Below, one piece after another: positions 26,963 to 39,983 of a DNA stretch of 40,170 nucleotides. The number at the start of each line of letters is the position of its first letter. The stretch's first letter is position 1. The notes under the pieces are model-generated. The model did not search any database. It was not told the DNA's origin and saw nothing but the letters and a program-made list of their open reading frames with translations. The stretch comes from Pseudo-nitzschia pungens (lineage: Eukaryota > Bacillariophyta > Bacillariophyceae > Bacillariales > Bacillariaceae): positions 5,071,871 through 5,112,040 of the forward strand of contig CM074764.1 in the NCBI GenBank assembly GCA_037355855.1. The letters run 5' to 3'. The position numbers and the translations under genes are program-made.

Positions 26963-28030
26963 ATGGTACAAGAAAATTCAAAAAATATCACTTCTACTCC
27001 AGTTTTTCCATTTACAGCAATTGTTGGTCAAGATGAAATGAAACTTGCTTTACAATTGAATGTTATTGATCCTAAAATTGGTGGTGTTTTAATTATGGGT
27101 GACCGAGGTACAGGGAAGTCAACAACAATTCGAGCAATTGCTGATTTACTTCCTGAAATTGAAGTAGTTGCAGATGATCCATTTAATTCTCATCCTACTA
27201 ATTTAGAATTAATGAGTAGTGAAGTAAAATCACAAATTCAAAGTGATTCAGATTCTATTAAAACAGATTTTATCAAAATTCCAATGATCGATTTACCGTT
27301 AGGAGCAACAGAAGATCGAGTATGTGGAACAATTGATATTGAAAAAGCATTAACAGAAGGTGTTAAAGCTTTTGAACCTGGATTATTAGCAAAAGCTAAT
27401 CGAGGCATTCTTTATGTAGATGAAGTTAATTTATTAGATGATCATTTAGTAGATATTTTATTAGATTCGGCAGCTTCAGGTTGGAATACCGTTGAACGGG
27501 AAGGGATTTCAATTCGCCATCCGGCACGATTTGTTCTTGTTGGCTCAGGAAACCCAGAAGAAGGGGAATTACGACCTCAATTATTAGATCGATTTGGAAT
27601 GCAAGCCGAAATTCGAACAGTAAAAGATCCAACCTTACGTGTTAAAGTTGTAGAAGAAAGAACAGCTTTTGACCAAACACCTATGGTTTGGATTAATAAA
27701 TATGAGGAACAACAACAAGAATTACGTGATCGTATTGTTTCTGCTCAACAATTATTACCAACTGTTCAAATTGATTATGACTTAAGAATTAAGATTTCAG
27801 AAGTTTGTAGTCGTCTTGATGTAGATGGATTACGAGGGGATATCGTAACAACACGTGCTGCTCAAGCACATGCAGCTTATGATAATCGTGATAAAGTAAC
27901 TGTAGACGATATTGCAGCTATTATTGTATTATGTTTACGTCACCGATTACGTAAAGATCCTTTAGAAGCAATTGATGAAGGTAATAAAGTAGCGAAAATC
28001 TTTAAAGAAGTATTCGAAATCGAAGAATAA
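26963..28030 (+). CDS. chlI: Magnesium chelatase ATPase subunit ChlI
   Basis: A 355-residue AAA+ ATPase that powers insertion of Mg2+ into protoporphyrin IX, the first committed step to chlorophyll. Walker A is GDRGTGKS at 46-53. Walker B appears in [17 protein letters not shown] near 149-165, and sensor and arginine-finger regions follow in [20 protein letters not shown]. The C-terminal lid has [20 protein letters not shown]. Length matches the family. ChlD and ChlH are not in this window. secG follows 27 bp downstream. Confidence 0.98.
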   Translation: MVQENSKNITSTPVFPFTAIVGQDEMKLALQLNVIDPKIGGVLIMGDRGTGKSTTIRAIADLLPEIEVVADDPFNSHPTNLELMSSEVKSQIQSDSDSIKTDFIKIPMIDLPLGATEDRVCGTIDIEKALTEGVKAFEPGLLAKANRGILYVDEVNLLDDHLVDILLDSAASGWNTVEREGISIRHPARFVLVGSGNPEEGELRPQLLDRFGMQAEIRTVKDPTLRVKVVEERTAFDQTPMVWINKYEEQQQELRDRIVSAQQLLPTVQIDYDLRIKISEVCSRLDVDGLRGDIVTTRAAQAHAAYDNRDKVTVDDIAAIIVLCLRHRLRKDPLEAIDEGNKVAKIFKEVFEIEE

Positions 28031-28057
28031 TTTATTATTTTTTAACCAAGTAAAATT

Positions 28058-28273
28058 ATGTTAACAATTTTTGGAATGTCGACAAGTTTGTTTTTAATTG
28101 TCATTATTCTTATACGAATTCCACGTGATTCTATTGGTCTATCAAGTTTTGCAAATACCAGTGATTTATTAGGTTCTCCTGGTTCTGCACAACGTTTTTT
28201 TGATATTGTAACCGTTATGGGAATTTTAGTTTATTTTTCAGTTGCTTTTCAATTAAATGCGCAAGTAAATTAA
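28058..28273 (+). CDS. secG: Preprotein translocase subunit SecG
   Basis: A 71-residue protein with two hydrophobic segments (about 6-20 and 47-64) joined by a loop that contains SSFANTSDLLGSPGSAQRFF. This matches SecG (Ycf47) of red-lineage plastids, which supports SecY-dependent transport at the thylakoid. It follows chlI on the same strand and ends the plus-strand unit before a strong hairpin. Confidence 0.9.
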   Translation: MLTIFGMSTSLFLIVIILIRIPRDSIGLSSFANTSDLLGSPGSAQRFFDIVTVMGILVYFSVAFQLNAQVN

Positions 28274-28326
28274 GTACAAAAGAATTTCAAACATATCCCA
28301 GGGACGTACCAATTAAACATAAATAG

Positions 28327-28362
28327 GTATCGATTACCATTGTAAAAAATGGTAATCGATAC
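28327..28362. terminator. 15-bp hairpin between convergent secG and ycf45
   Basis: A perfect inverted repeat, GTATCGATTACCATT and its complement, has loop GTAAAA. It lies between two convergent genes 54 bases after the secG stop and can end transcription from both sides, although it is 135 bases from the ycf45 stop. Confidence 0.65.
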
Positions 28363-28496
28363 ATATAATTATATTTTTTATTTTTTAAACTACTAGTAAA
28401 TACGGGTATTGAATTAAGATAAACTATTAAAAATTAAGATATTGTAAAAATAAGTAGAGTATTAACAAATTTTAAAGTTATAACATCTAGGTTTAA

Positions 28497-29864
28497 CTAA
28501 GTTATAACTTTAATAAATTTAGTTAATTCATATATACTAATTTGATCAAATGAATATACTGGAATTTTTTTTTCATTCGCAAATTGATTCAATTTTGAAT
28601 TTTGTTGTAAATGTTTCGTTAACCCAATGATAACACTGGCTTTTTGTAAATCATTTGTTAAAGTAAATTTCACATTAGCTTTCAAAAAAACTTCTTTAAG
28701 AAAATTCTTTGAGATCGAATAAGAATAAATAACTAAAGTCTTTTTAAACTCATGTAATAATTTATTGGTTTTTAAAGAATTAAATTGTGTCCAATAGTTA
28801 GTAATGGTTAATTGACCATCATCAGCTAACGAACTATTTTTCATTAATGAATTTTGAGAAGAAGAAAAATTTTCACACTGTATTTGGATTGTTTCATCCA
28901 ATTTTACTTTTCGTGTCTGACAAATTAATGAATCTTTTCGTAAAAATAAATCTGCTGATGTTGCAACATTCTCATGAATTGTCCAAATATTTGGATCATT
29001 AATTTCAATTATAATTTCAAATGCAGGATATGCCTTTCGCTCTAATATACTTTTTTGCGTACCTCTACGTTTTGCTTCATCATCACTTAAAGTTACATAT
29101 TGAATTCCCCCAATTAAATCTGATAAAGGTGGATTTTTAATTAAATTTTCCAAACAATTACCATGAGTAGTTCCAATCAATTGAACACCTTTCTCTGCAA
29201 TTGTTCGAGCAGCTAAAACTTCTAATTCTGTTCCAATTTCATCAATGATAATTACTTGCGGCATATGATTTTCCACAGCTTCAATCATAACTTGATGCTG
29301 TAGTTCTGTTTTTGGAACTTGCATTCGCCTTGCACGTCCAATTCCAGAATGAGTGATATCACTATCACCACCAATTTCATTAGATGTGTCAATAATAATT
29401 ACCCTTTTCTCCATTTCATTGGCTAAAACTCGACCGATCTCACGAATAATTGTTGTTTTTCCAACACCAGGTTTTCCTAAAATCAGGATAGATTTTTCGG
29501 ATTCTAATAAATCACGAATTACTGAAACGGTTCCAAAGATAGAACGACCAATTCTACAAGTTAACCCATTTATTAAAAATTGGCGATTTCGAATACAACT
29601 TATGCGATGAAGTGTTCGTTGAATACCGGCACGATTTTCATTACTAAATTTACTTAAATGTTTGGTAACAAAATCAATATCTTGCCATGATATAATTTTT
29701 TGAGATAGATATTCAGGACCATAAGTAAATCGTGCTTCAGGACGTCGTCCTAAGTCAAGAATAATTTCTACCATCTGATCATGATAAGAATGGTTCCTAA
29801 GAGTTTGTTGAAGAAAAACCGGTAAATTTTCAATTAATTTTTCGAAATCATTAGTTAAAGTCAT
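28497..29864 (-). CDS. ycf45: Ycf45, AAA-type ATPase related to SpoIIIAA
   Basis: A 455-residue protein of the Ycf45 family, conserved in cyanobacteria and red-lineage plastids with no settled function. Walker A is GKPGVGKT at 130-137, and [15 protein letters not shown] and [20 protein letters not shown] supply the Walker B and sensor region of the SpoIIIAA-like ATPase. The C-terminal third is poorly conserved. The frame opens at a TTG two codons upstream; the ATG at 29864 is preferred. It is the last gene of a minus-strand unit ycf42-rpl35-rpl20-ycf45. Confidence 0.93.
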   Translation of the reverse strand: MTLTNDFEKLIENLPVFLQQTLRNHSYHDQMVEIILDLGRRPEARFTYGPEYLSQKIISWQDIDFVTKHLSKFSNENRAGIQRTLHRISCIRNRQFLINGLTCRIGRSIFGTVSVIRDLLESEKSILILGKPGVGKTTIIREIGRVLANEMEKRVIIIDTSNEIGGDSDITHSGIGRARRMQVPKTELQHQVMIEAVENHMPQVIIIDEIGTELEVLAARTIAEKGVQLIGTTHGNCLENLIKNPPLSDLIGGIQYVTLSDDEAKRRGTQKSILERKAYPAFEIIIEINDPNIWTIHENVATSADLFLRKDSLICQTRKVKLDETIQIQCENFSSSQNSLMKNSSLADDGQLTITNYWTQFNSLKTNKLLHEFKKTLVIYSYSISKNFLKEVFLKANVKFTLTNDLQKASVIIGLTKHLQQNSKLNQFANEKKIPVYSFDQISIYELTKFIKVIT

Positions 29865-29938
29865 GAACAAAAGAATATTAGTAAATTTATAATTTAAATT
29901 TCCCTCGAGAATACAGAGTAATTTAAATTAGTTTATAT

Positions 29939-30283
29939 TTATTTAATAGTAGTTAATAAAGATTGGAATGTTGAACTATCTAAAATAGCAATTTGTGATA
30001 ACATTTTACGGTTTAAATCAATATTTGATTTTTTAAATTTATTGATAACCTGACTATATGTGATTCCATTTGCTCTTGAAGCTGCATTAATTCGACGAAT
30101 CCAGATTTTTCTAAAAATTCGTTTCTTTTGTTTGCGACCAATATATGAGTATCTTAAAGCTTTCATAACTTGTTGATTTGCAACCCTGAATAAAACAGAA
30201 TGTGCACCACGATATCCACTTGCAAGGGCTAGAATTTTTTTTCGACGTTTACGAGCTACATTTCCACGTTTGACTCTTACCAT
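29939..30283 (-). CDS. rpl20: 50S ribosomal protein L20
   Basis: A 114-residue basic L20, an early-assembly protein. It starts [20 protein letters not shown] and has [20 protein letters not shown], followed by [19 protein letters not shown] and [18 protein letters not shown]. In bacteria L20 binds its own mRNA upstream of rpl35. The rpl35-rpl20 order is kept here with a 23-bp gap. Confidence 0.97.
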   Translation of the reverse strand: MVRVKRGNVARKRRKKILALASGYRGAHSVLFRVANQQVMKALRYSYIGRKQKKRIFRKIWIRRINAASRANGITYSQVINKFKKSNIDLNRKMLSQIAILDSSTFQSLLTTIK

Positions 30284-30306
30284 TTGTAATTTTGTTGTTT
30301 AGTAAT

Positions 30307-30501
30307 CTAATAAGGTAACATTAATTTAATCGGCGCTTTATCACTTTTATTGACACATAAAACTTGTGACAATTTTCGTTTTTGTTTATTTGATTTTTTC
30401 ATCAATAAATGACCTTTATAAGCATGACGACGTAAAAAATTGTTCGTTCCAGTAATTTTATATCGTTTTGCGGCTGCTTTTCGTGTTTTTAATTTTGGCA
30501 T
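30307..30501 (-). CDS. rpl35: 50S ribosomal protein L35
   Basis: A 64-residue basic protein with MPKLKTRKAAAKRYKITGTN at the start and FLRRHAYKGHLLMKKSNKQK in the middle, ending IKLMLPY. This is the normal L35. It sits between ycf42 and rpl20 on the minus strand, 6 bp after the ycf42 stop. Confidence 0.96.
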   Translation of the reverse strand: MPKLKTRKAAAKRYKITGTNNFLRRHAYKGHLLMKKSNKQKRKLSQVLCVNKSDKAPIKLMLPY

Positions 30502-30507
30502 AAAATT

Positions 30508-31119
30508 TTATTTAGACTTGTTAAGATACAATTTTTTAAAATAAGCTTTTGATTTCAAAGGATGAGAATATAAAATTTGATCACCATTTCTCCAATCAAC
30601 AGGACATGCCTGACCAGGATTTTCTTGGATATATTGAATTGATTTGAGAACTCTTAGTAATTCATCTATATTTCTTCCACATAATAAATTATTAACTGTA
30701 TAGTATTGGATAATTCCTTCCTTGTCAATAATAAATATACCTGGAAATGAAAGGCCATCATTTGTTAATAGATGGTATTTTTTTGTGATAGTTTGATTTA
30801 AATCAGAGACTAAAGGATAGTTTAATTTTCCTAATCCCCCTTGACTTCGATTTGCTAATAAATACTGTAAGTGTGAGAAAGGACTATCAGTTGAAATTGC
30901 CAAAATCTGAGTGGATAATTGGTGAAATTCATGAATCCGATTACTTAATTCAATTAATTCTGTAGGAGAAACCGAAGTAAAATTTGCTGGATAAAATACT
31001 AAAAGAACATATTTTTTTCCATGATAATCCGATAATCGAATTTTTCCGAGCCTATTTTTATAAATTCCAACAGTTAAGAAATTTGGCGCCATTTTTCCGA
31101 TTTGAGGTAAATTAGTCAT
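30508..31119 (-). CDS. ycf42: Ycf42, 2-Cys peroxiredoxin homologue with Ser in place of the catalytic Cys
   Basis: A 203-residue protein of the AhpC/TSA peroxiredoxin fold (Ycf42, Bas1). Family features include FYPANFTSVSPTELIELSNR near 42-61, LAISTDSPFSHLQYLL near 73-88, GGLGKLNYPLVSDLNQTITK, and GIFIIDKEGIIQYYTVNNL. In active enzymes the N-terminal motif reads FTFVCPTE; here the peroxidatic cysteine is Ser51. The codon is TCT and is unambiguous. The resolving cysteine is kept (C172 in QACPVDW). The protein is therefore unlikely to reduce peroxide by the usual mechanism and may have another role. It is divergent from ftsH and first in a unit with rpl35 and rpl20. Confidence 0.88.
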   Translation of the reverse strand: MTNLPQIGKMAPNFLTVGIYKNRLGKIRLSDYHGKKYVLLVFYPANFTSVSPTELIELSNRIHEFHQLSTQILAISTDSPFSHLQYLLANRSQGGLGKLNYPLVSDLNQTITKKYHLLTNDGLSFPGIFIIDKEGIIQYYTVNNLLCGRNIDELLRVLKSIQYIQENPGQACPVDWRNGDQILYSHPLKSKAYFKKLYLNKSK

Positions 31120-31230
31120 AAATAAAAAATTTATATTTATACCATTATAATTATAATTTACTAGAAAGAGTACTATTATTTAAAAGTAATTTTATCTTTA
31201 AAAAAATTTACTAATTTTGTCGATAAATAG

Positions 31231-31260
31231 TTGGTTTGAAGTTAGACTATCTGTTATGAT
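31231..31260 (+). promoter_or_regulatory. Candidate promoter for ftsH
   Basis: TTGGTT at 31231-31236 and TATGAT at 31255-31260 are separated by 18 bp. The -10 matches 5 of 6 bases; the -35 is weak. It would give a leader of about 40 nt that contains AAGGAAA before the ATG. Confidence 0.35.
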
Positions 31261-31307
31261 ATTAATTAAAAATAAGTAAGTTATAAATTAATAAGGAAAT
31301 AAATTAG

Positions 31308-33179
31308 ATGAATAAGGATACAATACAAAAGATTCTTATTGGCTTGTTTGTCAGTGCTTGTATCTTTTTAGGGATTCAAGTGATGGATGTAGACAATATT
31401 TTAGAAGTTGATAAAAATTCAACAAAAACAGAAATGACTGTTGCTTCGAGTGGTTCAAGAATGACATATGGAAGATTCTTAGAATATTTAGAACTTGGCT
31501 GGGTAAAACAGGTTGATTTATATGATAATAATCGAAATGCAATCGTTTTAGCGTCAAGTCCGGAATTGGGTAATCGCCCACAGGCTATCCGTGTTGAAAT
31601 TCCAGTTGGCGCATCGCAATTAATTCAAAAGTTAAAAGAGTACAACATTGACTTTGATGCTCACCCGCTTCCACAAAAAAGTCTTTTAATTACTATTGCT
31701 AGTAATTTAATTTTACCATTAGTTTTTATTGCTGGGTTAATCTTCTTTTTCCAAAATTCTGAAAACTTCCCGCAAAATAACGGAATGTCTCCAATGAATT
31801 TAGGAAAATCAACAGCTCGATATGATCAACGTCCAGAAACAGGAATTTCTTTTGATGATATAGCGGGAATTGATGAAGCAAAAGCTGAATTTGAGGAAAT
31901 TGTTTCATTTTTACGTGAACCAGAACGTTATACATTAGTTGGTGCAAAAATTCCAAAAGGGGTTTTATTAGTTGGACCTCCAGGAACAGGAAAAACATTA
32001 TTAGCAAAAGCTATTGCAAGTGAAGCAAATGTGCCATTTTATAATGTTGCCGGTTCAGAGTTTGTAGAAATGTTCATTGGTATTGGGGCAGCGAGAATTC
32101 GTGACTTATTTAAAAAAGCCTCTGAAAATACACCTTGTATTGTTTTCATTGATGAAATTGATGCAGTTGGTCGTGAACGTGGTGCTGGTATTGGTGGCGG
32201 TAATGATGAGCGTGAGCAAACATTAAATCAGTTATTAACTGAAATGGATGGTTTTAAAGAGAATAAAGGTGTTATTGTAGTTGGAGCTACAAACCGAGTT
32301 GATATTTTAGATTCTGCTTTATTACGTCCTGGTCGTTTTGATCGACAAATTACTGTTGGATTACCAGACAGATTAGGAAGACTTGGAATTTTAAAAGTTC
32401 ATGCGAGAAACAAACCTTTAGATAAAGATGTTTCATTAATTCAAATTGCAAATCGAACACCAGGATTCTCTGGGGCAGACTTAGCAAACTTATTGAATGA
32501 ATCAGCTATTTTAGCAACTCGTTATAAGAAAGATACAATTTCGAAGAACGAAATCAATGAAGCGGTTGATCGAATCATTGGGGGAATCGCGGGTTCTGCT
32601 ATGGAAGATACAAAAAATAAAAAATTAATTGCATATCACGAAGTAGGTCATGCAATTGTGGGTTCGTTATTACAAAATCATGATGCTGTAGAAAAAGTAA
32701 CATTAATTCCACGTGGAAGTGCGAAAGGATTAACTTGGTTTGCTCCAGATGAAGACCAAATGTTAATTTCTCGTGCTCAATTATTAGCAAGAATAACTAC
32801 AACATTAGGTGGTCGAGTGGCTGAACGTGTGATTTTTGGCGAAACAGAAGTAACAACAGGAGCCAGCAGTGATTTACAACAAGTAACTCGCGTTGCTCGC
32901 CAAATGGTAACACGCTACGGTATGTCAATTCTTGGTCCAATTGCATTAGAAAATGATAACAATGAATTACTTTTCAAAGGTGAGATGTCAAATCGAATTG
33001 ATGCTGAAGTTTGTAGAATTGTAAATCATTGTGAACAATTAGCAACGAGAATTGTTCGTGATAATCGTGTAATTATTGATTTAATTGTTGAACGTTTGTT
33101 AGATGCAGAAACATTAGATGGTGATGAGTTCCGTAATTTAGTAGAACAATATACAATTCCACCTGCACAAATGAAATAA
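31308..33179 (+). CDS. ftsH: ATP-dependent zinc metalloprotease FtsH
   Basis: A 623-residue thylakoid-membrane protease (Ycf25) that removes damaged photosystem II D1 and other membrane proteins. Membrane segments are near 8-24 and 126-148, with the small domain between them in the lumen. The AAA module has Walker A GPPGTGKT at 223-230, Walker [15 protein letters not shown] near 277-290 and the second region of homology with [11 protein letters not shown]. The zinc site is HEVGH at 444-448. Length is full. It is convergent with atpA, with a strong hairpin between. Confidence 0.98.
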   Translation: MNKDTIQKILIGLFVSACIFLGIQVMDVDNILEVDKNSTKTEMTVASSGSRMTYGRFLEYLELGWVKQVDLYDNNRNAIVLASSPELGNRPQAIRVEIPVGASQLIQKLKEYNIDFDAHPLPQKSLLITIASNLILPLVFIAGLIFFFQNSENFPQNNGMSPMNLGKSTARYDQRPETGISFDDIAGIDEAKAEFEEIVSFLREPERYTLVGAKIPKGVLLVGPPGTGKTLLAKAIASEANVPFYNVAGSEFVEMFIGIGAARIRDLFKKASENTPCIVFIDEIDAVGRERGAGIGGGNDEREQTLNQLLTEMDGFKENKGVIVVGATNRVDILDSALLRPGRFDRQITVGLPDRLGRLGILKVHARNKPLDKDVSLIQIANRTPGFSGADLANLLNESAILATRYKKDTISKNEINEAVDRIIGGIAGSAMEDTKNKKLIAYHEVGHAIVGSLLQNHDAVEKVTLIPRGSAKGLTWFAPDEDQMLISRAQLLARITTTLGGRVAERVIFGETEVTTGASSDLQQVTRVARQMVTRYGMSILGPIALENDNNELLFKGEMSNRIDAEVCRIVNHCEQLATRIVRDNRVIIDLIVERLLDAETLDGDEFRNLVEQYTIPPAQMK

Positions 33180-33204
33180 AAACGCTTTAGCTTTAATTAA
33201 AAAG

Positions 33205-33244
33205 TTTTCATTCTTATTACTTTTAAAGGTAATAAGAATGAAAA
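33205..33244. terminator. 16-bp hairpin between convergent ftsH and atpA
   Basis: The perfect arms TTTTCATTCTTATTAC (33205-33220) and GTAATAAGAATGAAAA (33229-33244) enclose an 8-nt loop. The hairpin lies 25 bases after the ftsH stop and 14 after the atpA stop on the other strand, so it suits both transcripts. Confidence 0.7.
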
Positions 33245-33258
33245 TTATTATTTATTAT

Positions 33259-34818
<1,560 letters not shown>

Positions 34819-35382
34819 TTAAATTTCTAACACAGTATCTAGATGTTTTGCTAGTTTTTGTAATTGATTTTTAACTGTAAAATCAATAACTTTTGATTCT
34901 GTTTTAATTAAAAATCCACCAATTAAACTAGGGTCAACATTAATTACTAATCGAATTTCTCTAGCATTCGTTAATTCTTTTAATTTTTGAATTAGCGTAT
35001 CTTTTTGTAAATTTGTAAAAGCAGATGCTGTTGAAACTTCAATCATTTTAATTGACGCAGTTTGATAAATTAATTCTAAATAAGCATCAATAACTGACGT
35101 TAATAAATTAATTCGATCACGTTCAACTAAAACCATTAAGAAATTAAAAGTATCAGTATTAAGTTGCGACTTTAATGTTTTCGTTAAAATCCCACGTTTT
35201 ACTTCTTGTTTTACAATAGGATTGTTTAGATATTCTAATAATTCTGGAGTTTCCTCAAGGAAGATATCTAAATTTTGAAAATCTGCTGTAATTTGATGCA
35301 TGATGTTCTTTTCAACAGAAAAGTCAAATAAGGCACGTGCATAAGGAGCTGCAATTTTCGATGTTAAGGGATTTCCACTCAT
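34819..35382 (-). CDS. atpD: ATP synthase CF1 subunit delta
   Basis: A 187-residue delta (OSCP-like) subunit that joins the stator stalk to CF1. It begins [20 protein letters not shown] and ends with [20 protein letters not shown]. Family marks are YARALFDFS and [18 protein letters not shown]. Its ATG overlaps the atpF stop by four bases (ATGA), which indicates translational coupling. It is nuclear-encoded in plants but plastid-encoded in red-lineage algae. Confidence 0.96.
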   Translation of the reverse strand: MSGNPLTSKIAAPYARALFDFSVEKNIMHQITADFQNLDIFLEETPELLEYLNNPIVKQEVKRGILTKTLKSQLNTDTFNFLMVLVERDRINLLTSVIDAYLELIYQTASIKMIEVSTASAFTNLQKDTLIQKLKELTNAREIRLVINVDPSLIGGFLIKTESKVIDFTVKNQLQKLAKHLDTVLEI

Positions 35383-35915
35383 AATAAATCTCCTTTTAAT
35401 TTATCAATAGTCTCATTAATTAGAGCACTTGAACGTTCTTCCGATTTAAATGTTTCTTGTACACGAGTTAATGTTCGTTGTAATACAAGCGTAATAATTT
35501 GCTGTTTAATTTCAACAAATATTTGACGTTCTTTAGAACGGAAAGTTGCTAATGCACGGTCAAAGCGAACTGTTAAATCTTTTTTAGCTTGAAACGCATC
35601 TGATTCAAGTAATACTTTTTTAGTTGCAACAGCTTCATTTTTAATTTCACTGATAACAATATTTGCTTGATTCAATTGTTTTTGAGCTTCATCTAGACGT
35701 TTCTTCGCTTCGCTTAATCTATCTTCAGCATCTTGAACACCTTTTACAATCGTTGTTCTTCGTTCTTCTAATAATGATCCTAAAAAGTCTCGACCGGTAT
35801 AAAATAATATTCCAAGCAATGCTGCAATATTAATTAAACCTGTTTCTAGAATATCGGTATTTAAACTAATGCCTTCATTGGCAAGTAATGTAAAAATCTG
35901 ATCAAAATTTTCCAT
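35379..35915 (-). CDS. atpF: ATP synthase CF0 subunit b
   Basis: A 178-residue stator subunit with one N-terminal membrane segment (about 25-43, [20 protein letters not shown]) followed by a long charged helix with coiled-coil character ([20 protein letters not shown] onward). No intron is present, unlike in land plants. It overlaps atpD by four bases and lies 62 bp after atpG, the b' partner. Confidence 0.96.
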   Translation of the reverse strand: MENFDQIFTLLANEGISLNTDILETGLINIAALLGILFYTGRDFLGSLLEERRTTIVKGVQDAEDRLSEAKKRLDEAQKQLNQANIVISEIKNEAVATKKVLLESDAFQAKKDLTVRFDRALATFRSKERQIFVEIKQQIITLVLQRTLTRVQETFKSEERSSALINETIDKLKGDLL

Positions 35916-35977
35916 GTTTTCGATTTTTTATCTAAACTGTTCACTTATAGAAAGAAAAATTACAGTTCACAAAAAAT

Positions 35978-36448
35978 TTAAATTGCTAATCTAGCTTCAA
36001 TATCTGTCGCTAATGACTGAACAATTTCGTCTAAATTATTAAGTGCAATTTCTTTTTTAGCAAAAAGATCTTTAGTAATAGTATCTAATAAATTATCAAT
36101 ATATTTTTGAGAAATATTTACTTCTACTTCTAAGATTTCTTTATGAATTTTTTGTGATTTTGTAATTTCTAATTGAGCTTGTTTACGGACATCCTCTAAC
36201 TCTTGTTCATATTGTGTTGTTAGTTTATTAGCTTCTGCTAATATTTCTGAAGCTTCGCTAAGATTTGTTAGAATATATTCTTTTCGCTCTTCAATGATTG
36301 TTAATAATGGATTATATAAAATCACATTTAAAAGAATCATTAATAGTAAAAATTGAATTGCTACTAATGGTAATGTTGCATTTATATCAAATAATCCACC
36401 AGGTCCACTAACTTCTGAACTTGAGATTAAAATTGAAAAATTAATCAT
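35978..36448 (-). CDS. atpG: ATP synthase CF0 subunit b'
   Basis: A 156-residue second stator subunit. It has [20 protein letters not shown] and [20 protein letters not shown], which is the b' pattern with a membrane span near 28-47, then a charged helix. The presence of b' along with b is typical of cyanobacteria and red-lineage plastids. It is sometimes called atpG or atpF2. Confidence 0.95.
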   Translation of the reverse strand: MINFSILISSSEVSGPGGLFDINATLPLVAIQFLLLMILLNVILYNPLLTIIEERKEYILTNLSEASEILAEANKLTTQYEQELEDVRKQAQLEITKSQKIHKEILEVEVNISQKYIDNLLDTITKDLFAKKEIALNNLDEIVQSLATDIEARLAI

Positions 36449-36483
36449 ATAAAATCTATATACTATAGAATTAAAGTTTTGTT

Positions 36484-36512
36484 AATAAAAACCTGTTAAT
36501 TAGGTTTTTATT
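36484..36512 (-). repeat. Hairpin between atpH and atpG
   Basis: A perfect 11-bp inverted repeat (AATAAAAACCT / AGGTTTTTATT) with a 7-nt loop lies 30 bases after the atpH stop on the minus strand. It may stabilise the atpH 3' end and reduce read-through, consistent with the need for many c subunits per complex. Confidence 0.55.
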
Positions 36513-36541
36513 TTGGTGTAAGAATTTCTTACGTCTTAGAA

Positions 36542-36820
<279 letters not shown>

Positions 36821-36850
36821 TTAAAAAATCTAATCTTGGTCAGTCAAAAC

Positions 36851-37567
36851 TTATTCAAGAGCTTCTGCAATATAAGCAGCAGCTAATGTTGAGAAAATTA
36901 AAGCTTGTACTGAACCAGCAAAAATCCCTAATAACATGATTGGTAAAGGAATTACCAACGGAACTAATGAAGTTAATACAGTAATTGTTAATTCATCAGC
37001 TAAAACATTCCCGAATAATCGGAAACTTAATGATAACGGCTTTGTAAAATCTTCTAGAATATTAATTGGTAAAAGAAGTGGAATTGGTTGAACATAACGT
37101 TTAAAATATCCAAACCCTTTTTTACTTAAACCCGCATAAAAATAAGCAAGTGAAGTTAATAATGCTAATGCAACTGTTGTATTAATATCATTTGTAGGAG
37201 CAGCAAATTCTCCTTCTGGCAATTCAATTAATTTCCAAGGGATAATCGCCCCTGCCCAGTTACATCCAAAAATAAAGAAGAATAACGTTCCAATAAATGG
37301 AATCCATTCTTTATAAAAACTCTCACCTAATTGATCTTTAGCAATGTCAGTTACAAATTCAACTGCTGTTTCCATAAAATTTTGGAAACCATGGGGAATT
37401 CGTTCTGCATTTGAACTACCTAAGAATGCAAACAATAATAATACTGCAAATACAAACCAGATAACTACAAGCACTTGACCATGTACTAAAAATCCTGCAA
37501 GATTCCAGTAAAAATGTTTTCCAACTTCTGCTTCCGCTAATAGTGTGAACATATTTGAATCAAACAT
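36851..37567 (-). CDS. atpI: ATP synthase CF0 subunit a
   Basis: A 238-residue membrane subunit that forms the proton half-channels. The essential arginine is R183 in [12 protein letters not shown]. Other marks are [20 protein letters not shown] and [12 protein letters not shown] at the end. An in-frame TTG lies four codons upstream, but the ATG at 37567 ([10 protein letters not shown]) is preferred. It opens the atp run, about 110 bp after sufC. Confidence 0.98.
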   Translation of the reverse strand: MFDSNMFTLLAEAEVGKHFYWNLAGFLVHGQVLVVIWFVFAVLLLFAFLGSSNAERIPHGFQNFMETAVEFVTDIAKDQLGESFYKEWIPFIGTLFFFIFGCNWAGAIIPWKLIELPEGEFAAPTNDINTTVALALLTSLAYFYAGLSKKGFGYFKRYVQPIPLLLPINILEDFTKPLSLSFRLFGNVLADELTITVLTSLVPLVIPLPIMLLGIFAGSVQALIFSTLAAAYIAEALE

Positions 37568-37687
37568 TTCTGGGTACAAAAAATTTAACTAATTTAGTAA
37601 ATTACCCAATATTAAAAAATATATAGGAACATGATAGATTATAAATGAATTTATCATAATTTAGGGATATATTTATAAAAAAGCTTT

Positions 37688-38446
37688 TTATTTTTTTAAC
37701 CATTCGTAACCTTTCGCTTCTAGTTGGGTTGCTAAATCAGCTGAACCCGTTTTTGTAATTTGACCATTTTGCATTACATGGACATAGGTTGGAGTAATAT
37801 AATCTAATAATCGCTGATAATGAGTAATCAATAAAATTCCTTTCGAGGGACTCATGAAATTATTGATTCCTGCTGAAATTGTTTTCAATGCATCAATATC
37901 TAAGCCTGAATCTGTTTCATCTAAAATCACTAATTCAGAATCCAATAAAATCATTTGTAGAATCTCATTTCGTTTTTTCTCACCCCCTGAAAATCCTTCA
38001 TTAACATTTCGATTTAAAAAAGCTGGGGACATCTTAACCAGTTCTAATTTCTCGTTAATAATTTGAAAGAACTCAATTGGAGTAACTTCAGGTTTATTAT
38101 AAAATTTTTGTTTCGCATTGTAGGCCAAACGTAGAAAATCTTCATTACTAACACCCGGAATTTCAATAGGATACTGAAAAGCTAAAAATATTCCTAAATG
38201 TGATCTTTCCTCAGGTTCAAGGTCTAAAATACTTAGCCCTTTAAAAAGAATCTCACCATCTAATACTGAATAGGCAGGATGGCCAGCTAAAACTTTTGAA
38301 AAAGTACTTTTTCCTGAACCATTAGGTCCCATAATGGCATGAATTTCACCTTGATTGATTTTTAAGTTAAAATCTTTTAAAATTTCATTTTCATTGATAG
38401 AAACGTGTAAATTTTTGACTTCTAAAAGAGTTAAATTTGAATTCAT
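37688..38446 (-). CDS. sufC: Fe-S assembly ATPase SufC
   Basis: A 252-residue ABC-type ATPase (Ycf16) of the SUF scaffold complex. Walker A is GPNGSGKS at 40-47, the ABC signature region is [10 protein letters not shown] at 152-161, and Walker B is [12 protein letters not shown] at 172-183; the ETD in place of EPT is usual for SufC. It drives conformational change in SufB during cluster assembly. Its ATG overlaps the sufB stop by one base (TAATG). Confidence 0.98.
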   Translation of the reverse strand: MNSNLTLLEVKNLHVSINENEILKDFNLKINQGEIHAIMGPNGSGKSTFSKVLAGHPAYSVLDGEILFKGLSILDLEPEERSHLGIFLAFQYPIEIPGVSNEDFLRLAYNAKQKFYNKPEVTPIEFFQIINEKLELVKMSPAFLNRNVNEGFSGGEKKRNEILQMILLDSELVILDETDSGLDIDALKTISAGINNFMSPSKGILLITHYQRLLDYITPTYVHVMQNGQITKTGSADLATQLEAKGYEWLKK

Positions 38447-39906
38447 TAGCCAACACTTCCTTCTAATTTTAAAGTTAATAAGTTATCTGCTTCTGCAGCA
38501 AATTCAAGAGGTAATTCTGTGAAAATTTCACGACAAAAACCGCTGATCATTAATTCAACAGCTTTTTCTAATTCTATACCACGCTGTAAAAAGTAAAAAA
38601 TTTGTTCTTCACCAATTTTGGAAGTTGAAGCTTCGTGTTCAATTTTTGTCGTTGAATTATAAACAGAAATAAATGGGAATGTATTTGCATTGGATAAATT
38701 ACCAATTAATAATGAATCACATTGAGAATAATTACGTGCACCATGAGCCTTATTCAATACATTTACAAATCCACGGTAACTATTTTTAGATTTACCAGCA
38801 GAAATACCTTTGGAGATAATTCGACTTCGTGAATTTTTACCAATATGCATCATTTTTGTTCCCGTATCCGCTTGCTGATAATTATTCGTTAATGCAACGG
38901 AATAAAACTCACCTTGTGAGTTATCACCCATTAAAACACAACTTGGGTATTTCCATGTGATTGCAGATCCCGTTTCAACTTGTGTCCAGGAAATTTTTGA
39001 ATTGGCTCCAGCACATAAACCACGTTTAGTCACAAAGTTATAAATTCCCCCCTTACCATATTCATTTCCTGAATACCAATTCTGAACTGTTGAATATTTA
39101 ATTGTGGCATTTTCTAAAGCTACTAATTCAACAACAGCTGCATGAAGTTGATTGGTATCATACTGAGGAGCAGTACAACCTTCTAAATAATTAACTTGGC
39201 TATTTTTTTCAGCAATTAATAATGTGCGTTCAAACTGTCCTGAATTTTCATCATTGATTCTAAAATATGTAGAAATATCTAATGGACAAATTGTATCCTC
39301 GGGAATATAACAAAACGATCCATCCGTAAATACCGCCGAATTTAATGCCGAAAAATAATTATCTCCAATTGGTACAACTGAACCTAAGTATTTTTTAATT
39401 AATTCAGGTGAATGATGAACCGCTTCTGAAATTGATGAAAAAATAATTCCATATTTACTTAATTCATCTTGAAATGTTGTTCCTACTGAAACACTATCGA
39501 ATACCACATCAACAGCAACATTTGCTAATCGTTTTTGTTCCGTTAATGAAATTCCTAATTTTTCAAAAGTTTGCAGTAATTCTGGATCAACTTCATTTAA
39601 ATCTTGTAATTTCTTTTTAGATTTAGGCGCGGAATAATAAACAATTTCTTGATAATTAATTTGTGGAAATTTTAAATAAGCCCATTCAGGCTCAGACATT
39701 TGTTTCCATCTTTTGTATGCCTTTAAACGAAATTCTAACAAAAATTCTGGTTCTTGTTTTTTCTTTGAAATCAAGGTAACCGTTTGTTCATTTAGTCCTT
39801 TCTTAATAATATCTTTTTCAATATTTGTTGAAAATCCATATTGGTAGGTTTTATTTACCAATTTAGTAATATTGGTATTTAAAACTTTATTTGATTGGTT
39901 AATCAT
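38446..39906 (-). CDS. sufB: Fe-S cluster scaffold protein SufB
   Basis: A 486-residue SUF scaffold (Ycf24). Conserved portions are [18 protein letters not shown] near 53-70, [20 protein letters not shown] near 140-160, [20 protein letters not shown] near 243-262, and [20 protein letters not shown] with the C-terminal [20 protein letters not shown]. The cysteine in EGCTAP and the glutamate and cysteine of the core are kept. It builds 4Fe-4S clusters for PsaC and others, together with SufC and nuclear SufD. Confidence 0.98.
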   Translation of the reverse strand: MINQSNKVLNTNITKLVNKTYQYGFSTNIEKDIIKKGLNEQTVTLISKKKQEPEFLLEFRLKAYKRWKQMSEPEWAYLKFPQINYQEIVYYSAPKSKKKLQDLNEVDPELLQTFEKLGISLTEQKRLANVAVDVVFDSVSVGTTFQDELSKYGIIFSSISEAVHHSPELIKKYLGSVVPIGDNYFSALNSAVFTDGSFCYIPEDTICPLDISTYFRINDENSGQFERTLLIAEKNSQVNYLEGCTAPQYDTNQLHAAVVELVALENATIKYSTVQNWYSGNEYGKGGIYNFVTKRGLCAGANSKISWTQVETGSAITWKYPSCVLMGDNSQGEFYSVALTNNYQQADTGTKMMHIGKNSRSRIISKGISAGKSKNSYRGFVNVLNKAHGARNYSQCDSLLIGNLSNANTFPFISVYNSTTKIEHEASTSKIGEEQIFYFLQRGIELEKAVELMISGFCREIFTELPLEFAAEADNLLTLKLEGSVG

Positions 39907-39956
39907 AGCAATTAAAATATAAGATATGTAGATAAATAATTTAATATAAATTGATT

Positions 39957-39983
39957 ATTATACATTATAGATATTATTGTAAA
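39957..39983 (-). promoter_or_regulatory. Candidate promoter for the sufB-atp run
   Basis: On the minus strand TTTACA (39983-39978) and TATAAT (39962-39957) are separated by 15 bp, slightly short. The -35 matches 5 of 6 bases and the -10 is perfect. It lies about 50 bases before the sufB ATG. Confidence 0.35.
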
